Shown one piece after another: positions 54,598 to 62,426 of a DNA stretch of 64,000 nt (within the stretch, counting starts at the first letter, position 1; each line of letters starts with the position of its first letter). The DNA is from Fischerella sp. CENA71 (GTDB lineage Bacteria > Cyanobacteriota > Cyanobacteriia > Cyanobacteriales > Nostocaceae): the NCBI GenBank assembly GCA_024239075.1, contig JANBVI010000057.1, forward strand, positions 124,001-188,000, written 5' to 3'. Below the pieces are notes generated by a model. It saw nothing but the letters and a program-made list of their open reading frames with translations, ran no database searches and was not told the origin of the DNA. The position numbers and the translations under genes were made by a program.

Positions 54598-56148
54598 ATG
54601 GCTAACTTATCTAACAATTTACCGTCTATATCGGCAAACAATCAAACAAATGGGCGTCGTAACTATAGATCACCTGAAGATAATGAATTCGAGCAAGCAA
54701 ATTTTGTAGAAACAGAAGCAAATGATTGGTATTATGGCACAGAAGAACTGTTAGATGCCTTACCCAAGCGTTGGACACGTTCTTCACTATATTTTTTAAT
54801 GAGTTTTGCTGTTGTCGTTTTACCTTGGACAGCGTTTTCTCGAGTCGATGAAACAGGAAACGCCAGAGGACGGATAGAACCACTAGGAAAAACGCGAAAA
54901 TTAGATAGTCAAGTCGGTGGTAGTGTCGTAGCCGTTAAGGTAAAAGAAGGAGATACAGTTAGAGCAGGACAAGTTTTAGTTGAGTTGGAATCAGATGTTC
55001 TGCGAACCGATTTACAACAAGCAAAAACTAAACTCGAAGGATACCAAAATCGGTTAGTACAGTTTGAGTTACTCAAAAATCAAATAATTTTAACAAATAG
55101 TGTTCAAGAACAACAAAATAAATCTCAAGAATTAGAAAAACTTTCACAAATAAATCAAGCGCAGCAAGAGTTGAGCGCAAAAGAGAGTATCTACAACTCA
55201 CAAAAAATAGAAAAACTAGCTTTGGTTGATCAAGCAAAGCAGAATATTGATACTACCCAGGCTATTCATAAATTAGCCAAGACTCGTTTAATTCAGGATC
55301 AGATAGAAGCTGAACGCTATCAACAATTACAAAACCAAGGTGTTGTTCCCAAAATTAAAGTTGTAGAACTACAAAAGGAAACACAAGAAAGTCAACAATT
55401 ACAAGAAAAAGCTCAATCTGATGCCAAACAAGCCGAATTACGTTACAAAGAGGAAGCTAGTCGTTATCAAACAGTAATTAACCAAGCAAAAGCAGAGATT
55501 GAACAAGCTAAACTGCGTTTGCAAGAACAGCGCAGTAGCTATAAGAGTGTAGTGGAAGCAGGAAGAATTTCTGTTCTCAAAAATCAGCAACAACTCAAAG
55601 ATTTACAATCACAAGTTGCTGAGTTGCGATCGCTCATTGCTCAGAGTCGGAGCGAAATTTTATCATTAAATCTTCAGTTACAGCAACGTGTTATTAGATC
55701 GCCAATTAATGGTGTAATTTATGAGTTGCCGATTGAAAAACCCGGCGCTGTTGTTCAACCTGGTCAAGAAGTTGCTCAGATTGCACCAAGTAATTCTGAT
55801 TATATCCTCAAGGCACAAATGCCTAGCCAAGAAAGCGGTTTCTTAAAGGTAGGAATGCCTGTCAAAATGAAATTTGATGCTTATCCTTTCCAAGATTATG
55901 GAGTTGTTCAAGGACAAGTACGTTGGATTTCACCAGACTCAAAACTTGTCGAAACTCCTCAAGGTAATATTGAAGTTTTTGATGTCGAAGTTACCTTAGA
56001 TAAACCTTACATCCAAACAGGGGATAAACGTATTATGCTTACCCCTGGTCAAACAGCAACCGCAGAAGTAATAGTTCGTCAACGTCGTTTAGCTGATTTT
56101 ATTTTAGATCCGTTTAAGAAACTGGAAAAAGGTGGATTGGAACTGTAG
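54598..56148 (+). CDS. HlyD-family membrane-fusion protein
   Basis: 516-aa periplasmic adaptor linking the C39-ABC exporter to the outer membrane. One N-terminal membrane span (SLYFLMSFAVVVLPWTAF, about residues 62-80), a lipoyl half-motif (GGSVVAVKVKEGDTVRAGQ), a long Gln/Glu-rich coiled coil (about 130-360), the second half-motif (SPINGVIYELPIEKPGAVV) and a beta-barrel end are visible. The ATG at 54598 is chosen; an upstream TTG at 54580 is less likely. Confidence 0.9.
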   Translation: MANLSNNLPSISANNQTNGRRNYRSPEDNEFEQANFVETEANDWYYGTEELLDALPKRWTRSSLYFLMSFAVVVLPWTAFSRVDETGNARGRIEPLGKTRKLDSQVGGSVVAVKVKEGDTVRAGQVLVELESDVLRTDLQQAKTKLEGYQNRLVQFELLKNQIILTNSVQEQQNKSQELEKLSQINQAQQELSAKESIYNSQKIEKLALVDQAKQNIDTTQAIHKLAKTRLIQDQIEAERYQQLQNQGVVPKIKVVELQKETQESQQLQEKAQSDAKQAELRYKEEASRYQTVINQAKAEIEQAKLRLQEQRSSYKSVVEAGRISVLKNQQQLKDLQSQVAELRSLIAQSRSEILSLNLQLQQRVIRSPINGVIYELPIEKPGAVVQPGQEVAQIAPSNSDYILKAQMPSQESGFLKVGMPVKMKFDAYPFQDYGVVQGQVRWISPDSKLVETPQGNIEVFDVEVTLDKPYIQTGDKRIMLTPGQTATAEVIVRQRRLADFILDPFKKLEKGGLEL

Positions 56149-56283
56149 TTAATTATAGGCAATCACCATGTAATAATTAGCAGTTAGTTGCTATCATTAG
56201 CTATTAGTTATTTGATGAGATATTAACTGTTAAGCAACGATTGACTCGATGCAAACTTTGTAATTGGAATTCAGAAATTCACC

Positions 56284-57063
56284 ATGTCGAAAGAGTTAAA
56301 AATTTCCAGTGTAGATATTTTGCAGCAACTCAAACTCTCCTGCCAAATTCCAGAATTAGTACAAGCGATCGCAAATCGCAAAATTGTTGCTGATGCTGCA
56401 AATCAAGCAGGGATAAAAGTTGAAACCACAGAACTACAAAAAGCAGCAGATAATTTGCGCGTAGTTAATAAACTGCTTAAAGCAGAAGACACTTGGGCAT
56501 GGCTGAAAAAACATCATCTTGCAGTAGAAGAATTTGAACTATTAGCAGAAACTAATTTGCTTTCTGCAAAACTAGCAAATCATTTATTTGCTGACAAAGT
56601 TGAACCCTTCTTTTATGAAAATCAACTCAATTACATAGCTGCGGCTATCTATGAAGTTGTTTTGGATGACGAAGACTTGGCTTTAGAATTATTTTATGCC
56701 CTTAAAGAAGGCGAAATTAGTTTTGCAGAAATTGCTCGCCAATATATTCAAAATCCAGAATTACGCCGTGCTGGTGGATATATTGGTGTAAAAACTCGCA
56801 GTGAATTGCGTCCAGAAATTGCTGCTGCTGTTTTTGCTTCCAATCCACCAGGAGTAATTAAGCCTATTGTTACTCCTAAAGGAGTTCATTTAATCTGGGT
56901 AGAAGAAATCATTCAACCTCAATTAAATGATTTAGTGCGTCTCAAAATCCTGAGTGATTTGTTTGCTAATTGGTTGAAACAACAAAGTTCTACATGGAAC
57001 ATCAATGTAGATTTAGACTCAGAGTATAATTCTTCAGCAAAAGAATTGTTGCAGCAAGTTTAG
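56284..57063 (+). CDS. Parvulin-type peptidyl-prolyl isomerase (SurA-like)
   Basis: 259 aa. An N-terminal helical chaperone-like region (1-125) is followed by a parvulin domain (about 128-220) with YIQNPELRRAGGYIGVKTRSELRPEIAA and GVIKPIVTPKGVHLIWVEE. No signal peptide is visible, so it probably acts in the cytoplasm or at the inner membrane on the exporter's substrate. PPIases of this type accompany HlyD/ABC peptide exporters in filamentous cyanobacteria to my knowledge. It may keep the GG precursors export-competent. It is the last plus-strand gene of the locus. Confidence 0.85.
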   Translation: MSKELKISSVDILQQLKLSCQIPELVQAIANRKIVADAANQAGIKVETTELQKAADNLRVVNKLLKAEDTWAWLKKHHLAVEEFELLAETNLLSAKLANHLFADKVEPFFYENQLNYIAAAIYEVVLDDEDLALELFYALKEGEISFAEIARQYIQNPELRRAGGYIGVKTRSELRPEIAAAVFASNPPGVIKPIVTPKGVHLIWVEEIIQPQLNDLVRLKILSDLFANWLKQQSSTWNINVDLDSEYNSSAKELLQQV

Positions 57064-57093
57064 TTTAAATTTAGATTTGAATCTAAATCTCAA

Positions 57094-57117
57094 GACGTAG
57101 CAATGCTACGTCTTTCT
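57094..57117 (+). terminator. Terminator of the exporter operon
   Basis: GACGTAGC-AAT-GCTACGTC is a perfect 8-bp stem followed by TTTCTTC, 30 nt after the PPIase stop. A second stem, ATTTAGATT/AATCTAAAT, lies just before it. Confidence 0.82.
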
Positions 57118-57173
57118 TCAGCAACTACAAAATTTAGTTGAGCATTGACAGAATTAAACTTGTCAAATAAGAT

Positions 57174-57217
57174 TTGGTGGTGTTGTAAAAAGTTAAAACT
57201 TTTCGCAACACCACCAA
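57174..57217 (-). terminator. Long hairpin downstream of the precursor genes
   Basis: TTGGTGGTGTTG and CAACACCACCAA are perfect 12-bp arms with a 20-nt loop. It lies between the convergent exporter operon and the precursor peptide genes. Confidence 0.6.
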
Positions 57218-57265
57218 TATGTTTACCTTACACAGATAAGGGTATTAAGTTTTTGTTCAGATTAC

Positions 57266-57303
57266 TTGTGGTTGTAGAACACGCTATTGTTTTACAACCA
57301 CAA
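57266..57303 (-). terminator. Hairpin directly after the first precursor gene
   Basis: TTGTGGTTGTA and TACAACCACAA are 11-bp perfect arms, 18 nt past the stop codon of the peptide gene at 57321. Likely stabiliser or terminator of the precursor mRNA. Confidence 0.65.
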
Positions 57304-57320
57304 TTATTTGAGTTTAGAGA

Positions 57321-57521
57321 TTAAACTCCACCAATTGCGCCTAAGAGTCCAGAGAAGCTAGCTCCAAACTGAGAAATTTTCTGGCTAGCGATTGCGGTTC
57401 CATAGCTACCCAGAGTAGCAACGAGTTCGTTGAAAGACAAGCCACCAACAACAGCAGCAGCGTCAACTTCAGATACTTCGATCATTTCTACGTTGATGTC
57501 GGAAATTGTAATTCTAGACAT
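57321..57521 (-). CDS. Double-glycine precursor peptide, copy 1
   Basis: 66-aa bacteriocin-like precursor. Residues 1-27 form a leader ending in EVDAAAVVGG, the double-glycine site cut by C39 peptidases; residues 28-66 form a hydrophobic, Gly/Ala/Ser-rich 39-residue core from LSFNELVATLGSYGT to GLLGAIGGV. It lacks Cys, so lanthionine or disulfide bridges are excluded. An AGAGGAA ribosome binding site precedes the ATG. It is a tandem duplicate of copy 2 at an offset of 254 bp. The C39 exporter encoded convergently next door is the expected processing and export machine. Confidence 0.85.
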   Translation of the reverse strand: MSRITISDINVEMIEVSEVDAAAVVGGLSFNELVATLGSYGTAIASQKISQFGASFSGLLGAIGGV

Positions 57522-57574
57522 GATTTAATTCCTCTTGAGTTCAAGTTAAGTATTTTCAGAATCGTTTTTAGAGA

Positions 57575-57775
57575 TTAAACTCCACCAATTGCGCCTAAGA
57601 GTTCAGAGAAGCTAGCTCCAAACTGATAAATCTTCTGGCTAGCAATTGCGGTTCCGAAGCTACCCAGAGTAGCAACGAGTTCGTTGAAAGACAAACCACC
57701 AACAACAGCAGCAGCGTCAACTTCAGATACTTCGGTCATTTCTACGTTGATGTCGGAAATTGTAATTCTAGACAT
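57575..57775 (-). CDS. Double-glycine precursor peptide, copy 2
   Basis: Same architecture as copy 1: 27-residue leader with VVGG at 24-27 and a 39-residue core. The copies differ at four positions: Ile/Thr14 in the leader, and Tyr/Phe40, Ser/Tyr50 and Gly/Glu58 in the core. This copy is the upstream, promoter-proximal one on the minus strand. Ribosome binding site and upstream 30 bp are also duplicated. Two related cores could act as a two-peptide bacteriocin or be simple dosage duplicates. Confidence 0.85.
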   Translation of the reverse strand: MSRITISDINVEMTEVSEVDAAAVVGGLSFNELVATLGSFGTAIASQKIYQFGASFSELLGAIGGV

Positions 57776-58357
57776 GATCTAATTCCTCTTGAGTTCAAGT
57801 TAGTGTTTTGTGTTGAAATCAGCTTTTGTTCGCTTCATCCATGTTTTCATTTTGCTATTTGAAACCATGAAAAACAAGGGTTAACAATGAAGGCTTTAGA
57901 CAAAGTCACTGGAATTTTGTCTCAAAATTTTATTAAAGTATAGAAGCTGATTTTTGAAGATATTGTTAATAGTATTTATGAAGTAAATATTAAGTACAGC
58001 AATCAAATACGTTTTATCCTAATTGCTTTTTTGAGACGTTTTACCAGCAGTCCAATAAACCAAAATATCTAAAAATCAATATATCTATTTATTCAGTCAT
58101 CTCTCAAAGCAAATTTGAAGTAGTTGTGAAGTAAGATTCTAACTTAGACAATATAAAAATAAAAATTATTTATCCTTTTCTTATAGTTTATGAGCCCAAA
58201 TGGCAAGTCAAGTTTTTCTGAATAAGTTTAAAGACTAAATTACAGGAATTTTGTCTTGACAAGTTTACTTAAATAACGCTCTTCCACATTTAAGTTGCAT
58301 ATTTTGTTGGCTGAAACCTTTGGTTGGCTTGGCTAAAACTGGAAAATTAGATTTGGT
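57776..58357. other. Upstream region of the precursor genes
   Basis: 580 bp of AT-rich DNA that must hold the promoter for the precursor pair. I found no further GG-type ORF on either strand and no clear operator. Confidence 0.45.
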
Positions 58358-58528
58358 TCAGCGTACCCGAAACCAGCGATAGCCGTATGCTTCTAATGGG
58401 ATGGAAGAGGAATCACCATTGAGGGATTCATATTGGCGATCGCAAAATATATCGATGAGATGGGTACATTTGTACGACTTGAATCTGGCTGTACATGGTT
58501 GATCTGCTAAATGGTGTAGGGCGATGAT
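58358..58528 (-). pseudogene. C-terminal remnant of a GH13 (alpha-amylase family) enzyme
   Basis: The minus strand reads about 57 residues in frame to a stop, including HHLADQPCTARF, THLIDIFCDRQYE and IPLEAYGYRWFRVR. This looks like the C-terminal beta-domain of GH13 glucosyl hydrolases/transferases (family resemblance from memory). The catalytic barrel is absent: the fragment begins within a few bases of the end of the histidine kinase gene, so a deletion or rearrangement probably joined them. Confidence 0.6.
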
Positions 58529-58530
58529 GC

Positions 58531-59946
58531 TTATAAAGGCAAATAAATAGTGAATGTAGACCCTTCACCAACTTTGCTAGTAACAGTAATGCTACCGCCG
58601 TGTGCTTCGATAATGCGTTTGGCGATCGCCAAGCCTAATCCAACTCCTCGACCTTTACGAGAGCGATCGCCTGTGTAGAATTGCTCAAAAATCCGGGGGA
58701 GATCGCTGTCTTTGATCCCCTTACCTTGATCGCGGATTTTAACAACAGCCTGTTTATCTTCTTTGTAGCCAGTGATGAATATGTAAGAATTAGAGACTGA
58801 GTGCTTGATGGCGTTATCTAGGAGATTGAGAAGTGCTTGCAGCAACCTTTCTGAATCACCCTGTATTTGTAACTCAGCTACATTTACTTGGGCAGAAATT
58901 TGCGAATTTTGCAGTCGCGTTTCCACGGCTCTGACTGCACGGTTAATTAAACTAGAAAGCTGAAGATGCTGCTTTTCTAGGTGTGTCACCCCAGCTTCCA
59001 AGCGTCCTAAATCCAGTAAATCATCAATCAGGCGTGATAGCCGTTTGGTTTCGTCTTCTACGGTTTTCAAAAAGCGATCGCTCACTGCTGGTTCTGCGAT
59101 CGCACCGTTACGCAAAGCTTCAACCGTCACCAATACATTACTAATAGGAGTGCGGAGTTCATGAGACACGTTTGCTAGAAATGCTCGCCGTTCCTGATCC
59201 AACGAAGCTAAACGCTCGCTCATGCGATTGAGTTCTATTGCTAGCTGGTCTAATTCGTTACTTTGACGAATTTGAAGCTTATCGCCAAAATGCCCAGTAC
59301 CCAGACGAATAGCAAAATTTTTCATAATTTGAATGGGACGGGAAAGACTACGCGCCAACCATTGACTGATGAAAGCGCAAACTAAAAGCGTAAACAAAAG
59401 TGTACCTAGTACTGTCCAGATAACTGTGACAAACTGGCGTTGAAATTGCTTCAAGGTAATAGACATTCGCAACACACCCAACAATCGACCATTACGCATG
59501 ATTGGTTGGGCGATAAATAGTCTATCGTCGTTAGACAAGACTCCTTTTGCTACACCTTGCACTTCTCGTTTTTCTAAAGCTGCATCTATTCCAGGTACTA
59601 ACAGCCAGTCTTTGATTTGTTGATCTTGTTGAGGATTGGATGAGGCTATAAGTACACCCTTATTGTTGAAAACTCTTAATGTGATAGTCTCAGCTTTACC
59701 ATAACGCTGCACTATGATCTCTACTTGTTTACGCTTATCCTCCTCTAGCACCTCAGCAATACTTTTATTGATCGCAGTACTCCAGTTCCGCATTTCTACC
59801 TGCCTCGCTTTCATAAAGTAGGCATAGAATGACCAAAGAACGTATCCTGCCATGAGCGAGGTTCCCAAAGCAGTCAGCAACAGATAAGTAGCTAAAAGCT
59901 TGGTATGAATGGAATTCCACTTAATTTTTGATAACCAACTCATCAT
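58531..59946 (-). CDS. Sensor histidine kinase
   Basis: 471-aa transmembrane kinase. Membrane spans lie at about residues 18-42 and 172-197, with a 130-residue extracytoplasmic sensor between them (cache-like, RVFNNKGVLIASS). HAMP (about 195-250), HisKA with phospho-accepting His262 in NVSHELRTP, and HATPase (LLDNAIKHS, DQGKGI, GRGVGLGLAI) follow. The response regulator gene ends 13 bp upstream, so they form an operon. The stimulus is unknown. Confidence 0.92.
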   Translation of the reverse strand: MMSWLSKIKWNSIHTKLLATYLLLTALGTSLMAGYVLWSFYAYFMKARQVEMRNWSTAINKSIAEVLEEDKRKQVEIIVQRYGKAETITLRVFNNKGVLIASSNPQQDQQIKDWLLVPGIDAALEKREVQGVAKGVLSNDDRLFIAQPIMRNGRLLGVLRMSITLKQFQRQFVTVIWTVLGTLLFTLLVCAFISQWLARSLSRPIQIMKNFAIRLGTGHFGDKLQIRQSNELDQLAIELNRMSERLASLDQERRAFLANVSHELRTPISNVLVTVEALRNGAIAEPAVSDRFLKTVEDETKRLSRLIDDLLDLGRLEAGVTHLEKQHLQLSSLINRAVRAVETRLQNSQISAQVNVAELQIQGDSERLLQALLNLLDNAIKHSVSNSYIFITGYKEDKQAVVKIRDQGKGIKDSDLPRIFEQFYTGDRSRKGRGVGLGLAIAKRIIEAHGGSITVTSKVGEGSTFTIYLPL

Positions 59947-59959
59947 CTATTATTTACGA

Positions 59960-60328
59960 TTACTTTTCAGCACGACGCCGCAACACTGCTTTAATACGTG
60001 CTAAAAGTTCGCGAGTATTAAAAGGTTTTGTCACATAATCATCTGCTCCCGCCTCTAATCCCCATATTTTGTCCACATCTTGGTCTTTGGCAGTCAGCAT
60101 TACAATTGGCACATCAGAAAATGCACGAATTCGCCAGCAAACTTCCATACCGTCAACTTCTGGTAACATCAAGTCTAACAAAATCACATCTGGCACTTGC
60201 TTGTGAAACTGTTTAATTGCACTCTGACCATCTGCTGCTGTTGTCACCGTGTAGCCTTCTTTTTGCAAGCTATAAGAAAGACTTTCTCGCAAAGCTTCTT
60301 CGTCATCTACTAGTAATACGTGGGGCAT
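59960..60328 (-). CDS. Receiver-only response regulator
   Basis: 122 aa, a complete CheY-like receiver: acidic pair in LLVDDEEALR, phosphorylation Asp52 in LLDLMLPEVDG, Thr in LTAKD and Lys in YVTKPFN. The sequence is OmpR-type, but the protein stops at RRRAEK, where the DNA-binding domain would begin. It is either a genuine single-domain regulator or a truncated OmpR-family gene. It is the first gene of the operon with the kinase. Confidence 0.88.
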   Translation of the reverse strand: MPHVLLVDDEEALRESLSYSLQKEGYTVTTAADGQSAIKQFHKQVPDVILLDLMLPEVDGMEVCWRIRAFSDVPIVMLTAKDQDVDKIWGLEAGADDYVTKPFNTRELLARIKAVLRRRAEK

Positions 60329-60648
60329 ATTTTCTCTGAGGTTAATTATTTCTTTTCTCGAAAATTATGCTGTAATTTAATCTTGAAAACATCCTTATCA
60401 TAACTTTTTTATATATCTTATATATATTTATTATGCAATTGCTCCTCAAATTCCTGCCACTTGAGCAGTAATTTGAGGAGCGATCGCTTCACTATTTAGC
60501 TGTACGTTATTCTAGTGATAGATAATAGATCCAAAATCCCTAGCAAGTTTAATATTTGAAATTTTAAATTCCTGAATATTGTTATTTTCTGAAAAAATAT
60601 GGGAACTATATATCTATGGTCTGATGATTATTTATTAATTAAGTATTA
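60329..60648. other. Divergent spacer with a stem-loop
   Basis: Contains the promoter regions of the two-component operon and of the gene at 60649. A strong stem, GCTCCTCAAAT/ATTTGAGGAGC (60441-60451 and 60471-60481, 19-nt loop), lies in the middle. No ORF is apparent. Confidence 0.5.
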
Positions 60649-61446
60649 ATGTTAGCTTCCTCTCGGCAAACTAGTCAAACTACAGGTGCTTTTTTTTCAG
60701 CTTGTCTGTGTATTTTGGGGGTTTGCTTGTTGCAATTTCCACACATGCAACAACTAATCTCTATTCAGAAAACTGCTTCACTAGAAACCTTAGAAAGAGA
60801 ACTCAACGCAGAAAAACTTCGGTTGAATTTGCTCAAACAAATGCCGAGTTTTGGTTATACTAATTTAATTGTCAACTGGACATATCTAGATTTTTTGCAA
60901 TACTTTGGTGATGATAAAGTTCGCGCGAAAACAGGTTACAGTCTGAGTCCCGAATATTTTGAAGTAATCTTGAAACGCGATCCGCGATTTCTAGAAGCTT
61001 ACCTGGGTCTTTCTACAAGTACTTCTATGTATGCTGCCATGCCAGAGCGCTCCATAGCATTAATGAACAATGGCTTAAAATCTCTTTCTCCCTGGATTCC
61101 CTCCAAATCTTATTATGTGTGGCGTTATAAAGGCATTGATGAATTATTATTCTTAGGGGATTCTCAGAACGCCAAACAATCTTTTCAACAAGCTGCTAAC
61201 TGGGCAAATAAGCATACAGATGAAGAGAGTAAACAGGTTGTGGAAATTTCCCAAAAAACAGCTGAATTTTTAGAACGTAACCCTGATAGTAAATATGCTC
61301 AAATTGCTACCTGGATGATGGTGTTAAATAATCAGGTTGACGAAAAAACCCGCCAAAGAGCAATTATTGCCATAGAAGCTTTTGGAGGAAAAGTCATCAA
61401 AAATCCTGACGGCTCCACTAGGATTAGATTACCTAAACAAGATTGA
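60649..61446 (+). CDS. Hypothetical anchored protein, possibly TPR-like
   Basis: 265 aa. An N-terminal hydrophobic segment (GAFFSACLCILGVCLLQF) anchors or exports it; a coiled stretch (ETLERELNAEKLRLNLLKQ) and a helical body follow. Sequences such as RDPRFLEAYLGLSTSTSMYA and LLFLGDSQNAKQSFQQAANWA have the spacing of tetratricopeptide-like helices. This family is, as far as I recall, cyanobacterial and of unknown function. It ends 66 bp before the class-IV aminotransferase gene. Confidence 0.65.
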   Translation: MLASSRQTSQTTGAFFSACLCILGVCLLQFPHMQQLISIQKTASLETLERELNAEKLRLNLLKQMPSFGYTNLIVNWTYLDFLQYFGDDKVRAKTGYSLSPEYFEVILKRDPRFLEAYLGLSTSTSMYAAMPERSIALMNNGLKSLSPWIPSKSYYVWRYKGIDELLFLGDSQNAKQSFQQAANWANKHTDEESKQVVEISQKTAEFLERNPDSKYAQIATWMMVLNNQVDEKTRQRAIIAIEAFGGKVIKNPDGSTRIRLPKQD

Positions 61447-61512
61447 GTCAATTGTCATTGGTCAACAAGTTCTTGAATTTTTAATTTTTAATTTTTAATT
61501 GATAAGTCTCCC

Positions 61513-62343
61513 TTGTCTCTAATACCCGATCTCCAATCTCCCATTCCCCCCTACTGGTATAACGGCAAATTAATCCATTCCCAAACCCTAGAGTTACCTA
61601 TTGATGATCCGGGTTTGCTCTACGGGGCAACGGTTTTTACGACTTTGCGGGTGTATGATAAGTGCTTAGAACATCGACTCACTAATTGGCAAGCTCACTG
61701 CGATCGCCTGAAATTTAGCTTGCAAGCGTTTGATTGGGCATTACCACAACAAAAACGAGTACGTCAAGGTGCAGAATTAATCATAGCGCACTATCCCATC
61801 CTGAGAATTTCTGTATTTCCTGATGGGCGAGAATTGATTACTGGTAGGGAATTACCAAAAAATTTAACAGAAAAACAAAATCATGGGGTATCTGCTACCT
61901 TATCATCCCCAAAATACTATCGGAGTTTACCCGATCACAAGACTGGAAATTATCTTAGTGCTTGGCTAGCGAGAAATAGCGCTCAAAAACTAGACGCCCA
62001 AGAAGCAATATTAATAGATGCTCTGGGAAATTGGCTAGAAACAAGTACGGGTAATCTTTTCGGTTGGCGGGATGGTTGTTGGTGGACGCCTCCGTTAACA
62101 GTGGGAATTTTACCCGGAATCATGCGATCGCAACTCATCAACTACTTGAAACAACAGCAGCAGCTAGTACGAGAGGAACCTTGGACACCAGAACTAGTCG
62201 AAAAAATGGAAGCGATCGCCTATTGTAACAGTGTGGTTGAAATTGTTCCTATCCACACCGTCATTCAGCCTACAGGATCGCTACAATATAATCCCTACCA
62301 TTCTTGTTTTCAACAAATACGGAGATTTTTACTAGCATTATAG
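61513..62343 (+). CDS. Class IV PLP aminotransferase/lyase (PabC-like)
   Basis: About 276 aa, fold-type IV PLP enzyme, either 4-amino-4-deoxychorismate lyase or a branched-chain aminotransferase relative. DDPGLLYGATVFTTLRVY, DHKTGNYLSAWLARN with the PLP-binding Lys, ALGNWLETSTGNLFGW and GILPGIMRSQLINYL are diagnostic of the family. The start is unclear: no ATG exists before the conserved WYNGKLI, and the upstream codons are repeat-like (TCCAATCTCCCATTCCCC). A TTG at 61513 is used provisionally. Confidence 0.8.
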   Translation: MSLIPDLQSPIPPYWYNGKLIHSQTLELPIDDPGLLYGATVFTTLRVYDKCLEHRLTNWQAHCDRLKFSLQAFDWALPQQKRVRQGAELIIAHYPILRISVFPDGRELITGRELPKNLTEKQNHGVSATLSSPKYYRSLPDHKTGNYLSAWLARNSAQKLDAQEAILIDALGNWLETSTGNLFGWRDGCWWTPPLTVGILPGIMRSQLINYLKQQQQLVREEPWTPELVEKMEAIAYCNSVVEIVPIHTVIQPTGSLQYNPYHSCFQQIRRFLLAL

Positions 62344-62426
62344 GTGTGGAATTTGGTATACCTTAAGATAAGTTAACATAATTCTTAAAATGCCCTCGCA
62401 CGACAAACTTAGGAGGATTGACCTCA

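Noticed and set aside
57321-57775. Nif11-type or lanthipeptide precursors
   Set aside because: Leaders are only 27 residues and lack the Nif11 helix pattern; cores have no Cys and no modification enzyme is adjacent.
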